Assembly: GCA_951828235.1 (NCBI GenBank)
Contig: OX639965.1
Span: forward strand, 2,832,129-2,896,128
Direction: 5' to 3'
Length of the DNA: 64,000 nucleotides
DNA from: an uncultured Gammaproteobacteria bacterium
GTDB lineage: Bacteria; Pseudomonadota; Gammaproteobacteria; Steroidobacterales; Foliamicaceae
Both the position numbers and the translations under genes were made by a program. The notes below the pieces were generated by a model that saw only the letters and a list, made by a program, of their open reading frames with translations, was not told the origin of the DNA and searched no databases. Positions within the stretch are counted from its first letter, which is position 1; each line of letters opens with the position of its first letter. Below, one piece after another: positions 60,255 through 64,000 of the stretch.

Positions 60255-61000
60255 GATCCGGGATGCGCCAGCGGCTTGACGCCCTTCAACCAGAGGCGGA
60301 GCGCGTTGAGATGGATACGAGCAGTCACGTTGGCAGTCATCAAGGGGTAGCGCAGCAGGCTACGGGCCAGTACCCCGCCCGTGACCGGACGGCGGCTCAA
60401 CGCCAGGCTGGTCTGAAGGGTGGCCTCCTCCTCCTGAAGCACTTCGATGCTCAGCGACAGGCGCTCACCCGGTTCGCGTACCCAGCAACGATAGGACATG
60501 TCCATGGGAATAAAGGGAGAAACGTGCATTTCCTTATTGAAATCAAATAACTGCCCCCTACCTCCAGATTTTGCCTCAGTAGCGGGCAGCACGTAGCATA
60601 CGCGCTCCTTCCAGGGCGTATTGCTGACCTCCAGCACATAGCAGCGCGGCTCGGGACTGGTCTTGTCAAAACAGTAATAGACCGAGATCGGGTTGAATAT
60701 GTAGCCGAAATACCGCAGATGCGTCAGCAGCCGCACGGGGCCGTCAAGGCGCAGGCCGCTGCGTGCGCGGACCAACTCCCGCACGCCGTCCGCCAGGTTG
60801 GCGCAGTTGCCGTCCAGGTGGTCGCTGGCCAGGAAGCGCGCTATGGCGGGGCGCCGTGTCGACCACAACCACCTGCCTGCAAATACCTGGTCCAGCTCGT
60901 CCAGATCCACGTACGCCATGAACAGGCGATATTGAAACGCGTGCCTAGCCGGCCTGTGCCGGATATGCCTGACCCAGCCCTCGTAGATCGCGCTGTGCAT
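60251..61000 (-). CDS. DUF1365 family protein
   Basis: 249 residues from the ATG at 61000. MHSAIYEGWVRHIRHRPARH, then FQYRLFMAYVDLDELDQVF, LRYFGYIFNPISVYYCFD, VLEVSNTPWKERVCYVL and KEMHVSPFIPMDMSYRC are the family blocks. Always found with a Cfa-like methyltransferase and an FAD oxidoreductase, as here; it has no signal peptide. The reaction is unknown. Overlaps both partners. Confidence 0.93.
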   Translation of the reverse strand: MHSAIYEGWVRHIRHRPARHAFQYRLFMAYVDLDELDQVFAGRWLWSTRRPAIARFLASDHLDGNCANLADGVRELVRARSGLRLDGPVRLLTHLRYFGYIFNPISVYYCFDKTSPEPRCYVLEVSNTPWKERVCYVLPATEAKSGGRGQLFDFNKEMHVSPFIPMDMSYRCWVREPGERLSLSIEVLQEEEATLQTSLALSRRPVTGGVLARSLLRYPLMTANVTARIHLNALRLWLKGVKPLAHPGS

Positions 61001-62318
61001 ATGCGGATTTTGCCTGAATCTCCGGTCTGGCCGCCCACTCGCGCACGCAACTGGCTGCCTTGAGTCCGCTGTCCAGACCATCTTCATGGAAACCCCAACC
61101 GGCCCAGGCGCCGCAGAAGAATAGATTTCCGCTCGCGTTCATCTCTGCCAACCTGCCCTGCGCGGCGAAAGCCTCGGCGCTGAAGACGGGATGCGCGAAG
61201 CTGAGCCTCCTGATGACCTTTTCGCGGCTCAGGGGCCGCAGCGGATTGAGCGTGACGCAAATCGGTTCCGGAGACTCGAGATGCTGCAGCATGTTGAGGT
61301 TGTAGGTGACGGAAGCCACGCGACCGCTGCCGGGCGCCCGATAGTAGTTCCAGGATGCCCAGGCCAGGCGCCGCCGGGGAAGAACGCTGCAGTCCGTATG
61401 CACGACCGCGTCGTTGCGCTGATAAGGGATTGCGCCCAACACCTGCCGCTCGAGCGGAGTCGGGCCCTTGATCATTGCCAGCGCCTGGTCGCTGTGTACC
61501 GCCAGCACGGCGGCGTCGAAGACCTCCTCGCCGCGATGGGTTCGAACGTGAACTTCGCCGTCGCGGGATTCTACCGAGCGCACCGGCGAATTCACGCTCA
61601 GACGGCCGCCGAAGCCGTTCAGCACGGCGTTCACGTAACGCTCGGCGCCGCCGGGAATCATGCGCCACTGGCGGTGCCCCCTGGCGCCCAGGAGCATGTG
61701 GTTTGCCATGAAACGCAGCAGGTGGAGGCTCGGGTAGCGCTCGATGGATTGCGCGGAGCACGACCAGATGGCGGCCGTCATCGGCAGCAGGTAGTCGTTG
61801 ATCAGTTCCGGGCCGTAAGCGCCCCGGCCGAGGAAATCCGCCACGCTCATTGCGGCCAGCTCCCCTTCCCTCTCCGCCAGCGCCCGGTTGGCGTCGCGAT
61901 TGAATCGCAGAATGTCCCGCAGCATCCGGTAGTGCCTGGGACGAAAGAGGTTGCGCCGTTGCGCGAAGAGCTGGTTCATGGTGCTGCCGTGGTATTCCAG
62001 GCCGCTCTGGTCGCAGCGCAGGCTGAAGCTCATCTGTGTGTCCGACGCGGGAATCTTCAGTTCTTGCAGAAGCCGGGTGAATTGCGGGTAATTGGCCTCG
62101 TTGAAGACCATGAAGCCGAGGTCCGCACGGTATTCCCGGCCAAAGCGCTCGAATTCGAGCGTGCGCGTATGTCCGCCCGGGCGGTTGCGCGCCTCGAACA
62201 CGGTCACGTCATGGTCGCCATCCAGTTCCCTTGCGGCGGAAAGCCCGGATATTCCTGCACCTATTACGGCGATCCGCAGGCGGTTCCCCGGCCTGAGGCG
62301 GGTCACTTCAACGTCCAT
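60945..62318 (-). CDS. FAD-dependent amine-oxidase-like oxidoreductase
   Basis: 457 residues from the ATG at 62318. FAD-binding RIAVIGAGISGLSAARELDG, FEARNRPGGHTRTLEFE, and the C-terminal NLFFCGAWAGWGFHEDGLDS are intact. It belongs to the NAD/FAD-binding proteins encoded beside DUF1365 and Cfa-like genes. In Rhodobacter such a cluster lies in the singlet-oxygen regulon and relates to furan or modified fatty acids (from memory). It could desaturate or oxidise an acyl chain. Overlaps DUF1365 by 56 bases. Divergent from the desaturase. Confidence 0.9.
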   Translation of the reverse strand: MDVEVTRLRPGNRLRIAVIGAGISGLSAARELDGDHDVTVFEARNRPGGHTRTLEFERFGREYRADLGFMVFNEANYPQFTRLLQELKIPASDTQMSFSLRCDQSGLEYHGSTMNQLFAQRRNLFRPRHYRMLRDILRFNRDANRALAEREGELAAMSVADFLGRGAYGPELINDYLLPMTAAIWSCSAQSIERYPSLHLLRFMANHMLLGARGHRQWRMIPGGAERYVNAVLNGFGGRLSVNSPVRSVESRDGEVHVRTHRGEEVFDAAVLAVHSDQALAMIKGPTPLERQVLGAIPYQRNDAVVHTDCSVLPRRRLAWASWNYYRAPGSGRVASVTYNLNMLQHLESPEPICVTLNPLRPLSREKVIRRLSFAHPVFSAEAFAAQGRLAEMNASGNLFFCGAWAGWGFHEDGLDSGLKAASCVREWAARPEIQAKSAYAQRDLRGLGQAYPAQAG

Positions 62319-62323
62319 CCGGC

Positions 62324-62329
62324 TATAAT
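62324..62329 (+). promoter_or_regulatory. Consensus -10 box (TATAAT) for the desaturase
   Basis: TATAATTCGGAG lies six bases outside the divergent FAD-oxidoreductase start and 60 bases before the desaturase TTG. No clear -35. Confidence 0.45.
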
Positions 62330-62388
62330 TCGGAGTTCTCGCGCGCACCGGATTCAGGTGCCGGCAGCAAGGAGCCCGGGAGGATCAA

Positions 62389-63258
62389 TTGGCAACAACT
62401 GCGACGCGAAAGGCGCAACATAAGGCTCGGGCAGTAATCATAGGCATGATTGCCTTTCACCTGGCTTGCCTGGGCGCCATTTACACCGGCGTGAGCAAGG
62501 CGGCCGGGATAGTCGCAGGCGTGCTCTACTTCCTGAGGGCTTTCGGCGTCACCGCGGGTTTTCACCGCCTGCTCGCCCACTCCTCCTACAGCGCATCGCG
62601 TCCCGTGCGCTTCCTGCTTACTTTCCTCGGAAGCTGCGCCACCCAGGGCGGTCCATTGTGGTGGGCGTCGCATCATCGCCGCCACCATCGCTATTCCGAA
62701 CGCGAAGGCGACGTGCATTCGCCTGTTCAGCGTGGCTTCTGGTATGCGCATATCGGATGGATGTGGGATGCGGTGTGCTTCGGGGGCAATTACGCAAACA
62801 TCAAGGACTTGCACCGTTATCCGGAAATCCGGATTCTACAGAAAGGCTACGTTTTCCTGATCCTGGCCCAGGCCGCTGCCCTGTTCGGCCTGGGCGCGCT
62901 GCTGAACTGGCTCAACCCGGGCCTGGGAACCAGCGGACTGCAGATGCTCGTGTGGGGATTCTTCATCAGCACCGTCGCCCTGTGGCACGCCACGTTCATG
63001 GTGAATTCGGTCTGCCACCTGTGGGGTACCCGGCCCAACCCGGCCGGAGACGGCAGCCGCAACAACTTCCTGGTGGCCCTGCTGACACTCGGCGAGGGCT
63101 GGCACAACAACCACCACCGCTGGGCCTATTCGGCGCGCCACGGCCTGCGCTGGTGGCAGCTCGACATCACCTGGCTGGGCCTGCTGCTGATGAAGCAACT
63201 CCGACTGGTGCGCGATCTGCGCTTGCCCGCAAGAAGGGTCGCAGCCGCGCAAGCCTGA
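62389..63258 (+). CDS. Acyl-CoA/fatty acid desaturase
   Basis: 289 residues, TTG start with GGGAGGA upstream. Membrane di-iron desaturase: first histidine box HRLLAH (in AGFHRLLAHSSYSAS), second HHRRHH, third HNNHH (in EGWHNNHHRW). Four hydrophobic segments in the usual order. The delta-9 type is most likely, acting with oxygen and an electron donor. Its position next to the Cfa-like cluster suggests joint membrane-lipid modification. Divergent from that cluster. Confidence 0.94.
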   Translation: MATTATRKAQHKARAVIIGMIAFHLACLGAIYTGVSKAAGIVAGVLYFLRAFGVTAGFHRLLAHSSYSASRPVRFLLTFLGSCATQGGPLWWASHHRRHHRYSEREGDVHSPVQRGFWYAHIGWMWDAVCFGGNYANIKDLHRYPEIRILQKGYVFLILAQAAALFGLGALLNWLNPGLGTSGLQMLVWGFFISTVALWHATFMVNSVCHLWGTRPNPAGDGSRNNFLVALLTLGEGWHNNHHRWAYSARHGLRWWQLDITWLGLLLMKQLRLVRDLRLPARRVAAAQA

Positions 63259-63259
63259 T

Positions 63260-63280
63260 CGGCCTCCCCGTTCGAGGCCG
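63260..63280. terminator. Hairpin between convergent genes
   Basis: CGGCCTC, seven-base loop, GAGGCCG, immediately after the desaturase stop. Confidence 0.5.
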
Positions 63281-63313
63281 GGCCACGCAATCCCGGCAAC
63301 CGCACAACCCACT

Positions 63314-64000
63314 TCACTGGTCCGGTGGCTGCAGGTAGCCCTGGTACCGAATGACAAAGCCTGCCAATGGAAGACGGACCTCTACATCAAACCAGAATCG
63401 ATTGTCTTTCTCGAATTCGTAAGAATCTCCGCGGGGCGCCAAACCCCGCGGCAGCGGTATTCCGAAGAAGCTCCATCTGCGCATCACCAGGTTCATCCGG
63501 CCGCCTTCCGGAATCAGGGCCATTCCGAACACCAGGGGACCGAACCGCTCGCACAACAAGTGCTCGAAGCGCCCGGATCCCGCCGTGAAGGCGCTGGAGA
63601 AGACCTGGCCTCCGAAATCGCGCGTCCACTTATCGTAATTCCCGAAGCGCTCGAACGTCACCGATACAGGCACGTCCTTTCCGGCAGCAGGAAACCGCAT
63701 GATCCATGCCAGCATTCGCGCCAGCACTCTCCTGCCCCGCGTGATGGAAGCCGTGCCGCTGATCGTCAGCTTAGGCCCTGCCCCGTGCACGTCCCTCAGA
63801 ACGGCGGAAACTGACTGCCAGGCTGTCCCAAGAATCCGCGCATGCAGGCATCGACCGTCGGATTGCGCGTAATGTCGTGTGCCAAGGAAGACAGGCCGGT
63901 TCGCGAATACGCGCCTGTAGTCGGACAGCTCCAGTTCCGCCGTCGCAGACCGGGCGCCAGCGTCGGGCGGGCGGCCATCCAGCCAATTACGGACGATCGC
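63314..64000 (-). CDS. DUF4166 domain protein (5' partial, runs off the window)
   Basis: The frame is open to the last base of the window. An apparent GTG start at 63790 is not the real one: in-frame codons upstream give RILGTAWQSVSAVLRDVHG, the expected beginning of DUF4166. The domain continues with ISGTASITRGRRVLARMLAW, DVPVSVTFERFGNYDKWTRD, FGGQVFSSAF and FFGIPLPRGLAPRGDSYEFE. DUF4166 is often the tail of saccharopine-dehydrogenase-like proteins; the 70 upstream codons (AELELSDYRRVFANRPVFLG) do not clearly show that, so a frameshift near 63850-63900 cannot be excluded. Function unknown. Confidence 0.7.
   Translation of the reverse strand, partial: AIVRNWLDGRPPDAGARSATAELELSDYRRVFANRPVFLGTRHYAQSDGRCLHARILGTAWQSVSAVLRDVHGAGPKLTISGTASITRGRRVLARMLAWIMRFPAAGKDVPVSVTFERFGNYDKWTRDFGGQVFSSAFTAGSGRFEHLLCERFGPLVFGMALIPEGGRMNLVMRRWSFFGIPLPRGLAPRGDSYEFEKDNRFWFDVEVRLPLAGFVIRYQGYLQPPDQ

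Overview
The window is GC-rich DNA, almost fully coding, from a free-living or host-associated gammaproteobacterium. The best taxonomic signals are the order fabG-acpP-fabF-mltG-tmk-holB-pilZ, a general secretion (type II) operon gspGHIJKLM, and a nuclease/helicase pair of the AddAB kind typical of Gammaproteobacteria. Two large TonB receptors, a tripartite tricarboxylate transporter and an LRR autotransporter suggest a marine or sponge-associated lifestyle, but that is inference. No rRNA, tRNA or CRISPR was seen. No gap between genes exceeds about 215 bases once the mobile elements are counted.

Layout. 1-6430: the 3' part of a Calx-beta/LRR autotransporter, then a TonB receptor. 6518-16762: housekeeping and metabolic genes (P-loop ATPase, peroxiredoxin, MDR reductase, DUF924, AhpD-like, membrane protein, etfBA, sulfurtransferase) and a run of secreted or small proteins (DUF6491-like lipoprotein, HapK-like, MaoC, a CpcT/CpeT-like protein). 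16799-18360: an A+T-rich two-gene island, a zeta-toxin-like kinase overlapping an AbiJ-like protein, probably a defence or toxin module. 18517-26608: an old-yellow-enzyme type reductase and the AddB/AddA-like repair pair. 26631-27234: higBA.

27369-42891 is the most unusual region. It holds three PstS-like binding proteins without PstCAB, a TonB siderophore-type receptor, a membrane-anchored regulator fusing a TctC-type periplasmic sensor to a LuxR DNA-binding domain, a TctC-TctB fusion, TctA, a beta-propeller-like protein and a protein made of two copies of one unknown domain. The last six genes form one overlapping operon. I propose that this is a solute-sensing and uptake system whose sensor is a paralogue of its own transporter's binding protein. 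Two IS630-family elements and a 160-bp MITE are chained end to end in this locus, each flanked by TA, and the MITE end supplies the stop codon of the regulator. A second MITE copy (about 96% identical, inverted) lies at 53079-53238.

42939-47579: gspG-M on the minus strand. 47632-53068: the fatty-acid/cell-wall/replication operon. 53258-58902: a PMT-family glycosyltransferase, a ferredoxin-NADP reductase-like flavoprotein, a TlpA-like thioredoxin, an Asp-box protein and a paralogue of the membrane protein at 10122. 58903-64000: a lipid-modification cluster (Cfa-like methyltransferase, DUF1365, FAD oxidoreductase, desaturase, partial DUF4166 protein).

Calls rest on reading motifs by eye. No database search was run.
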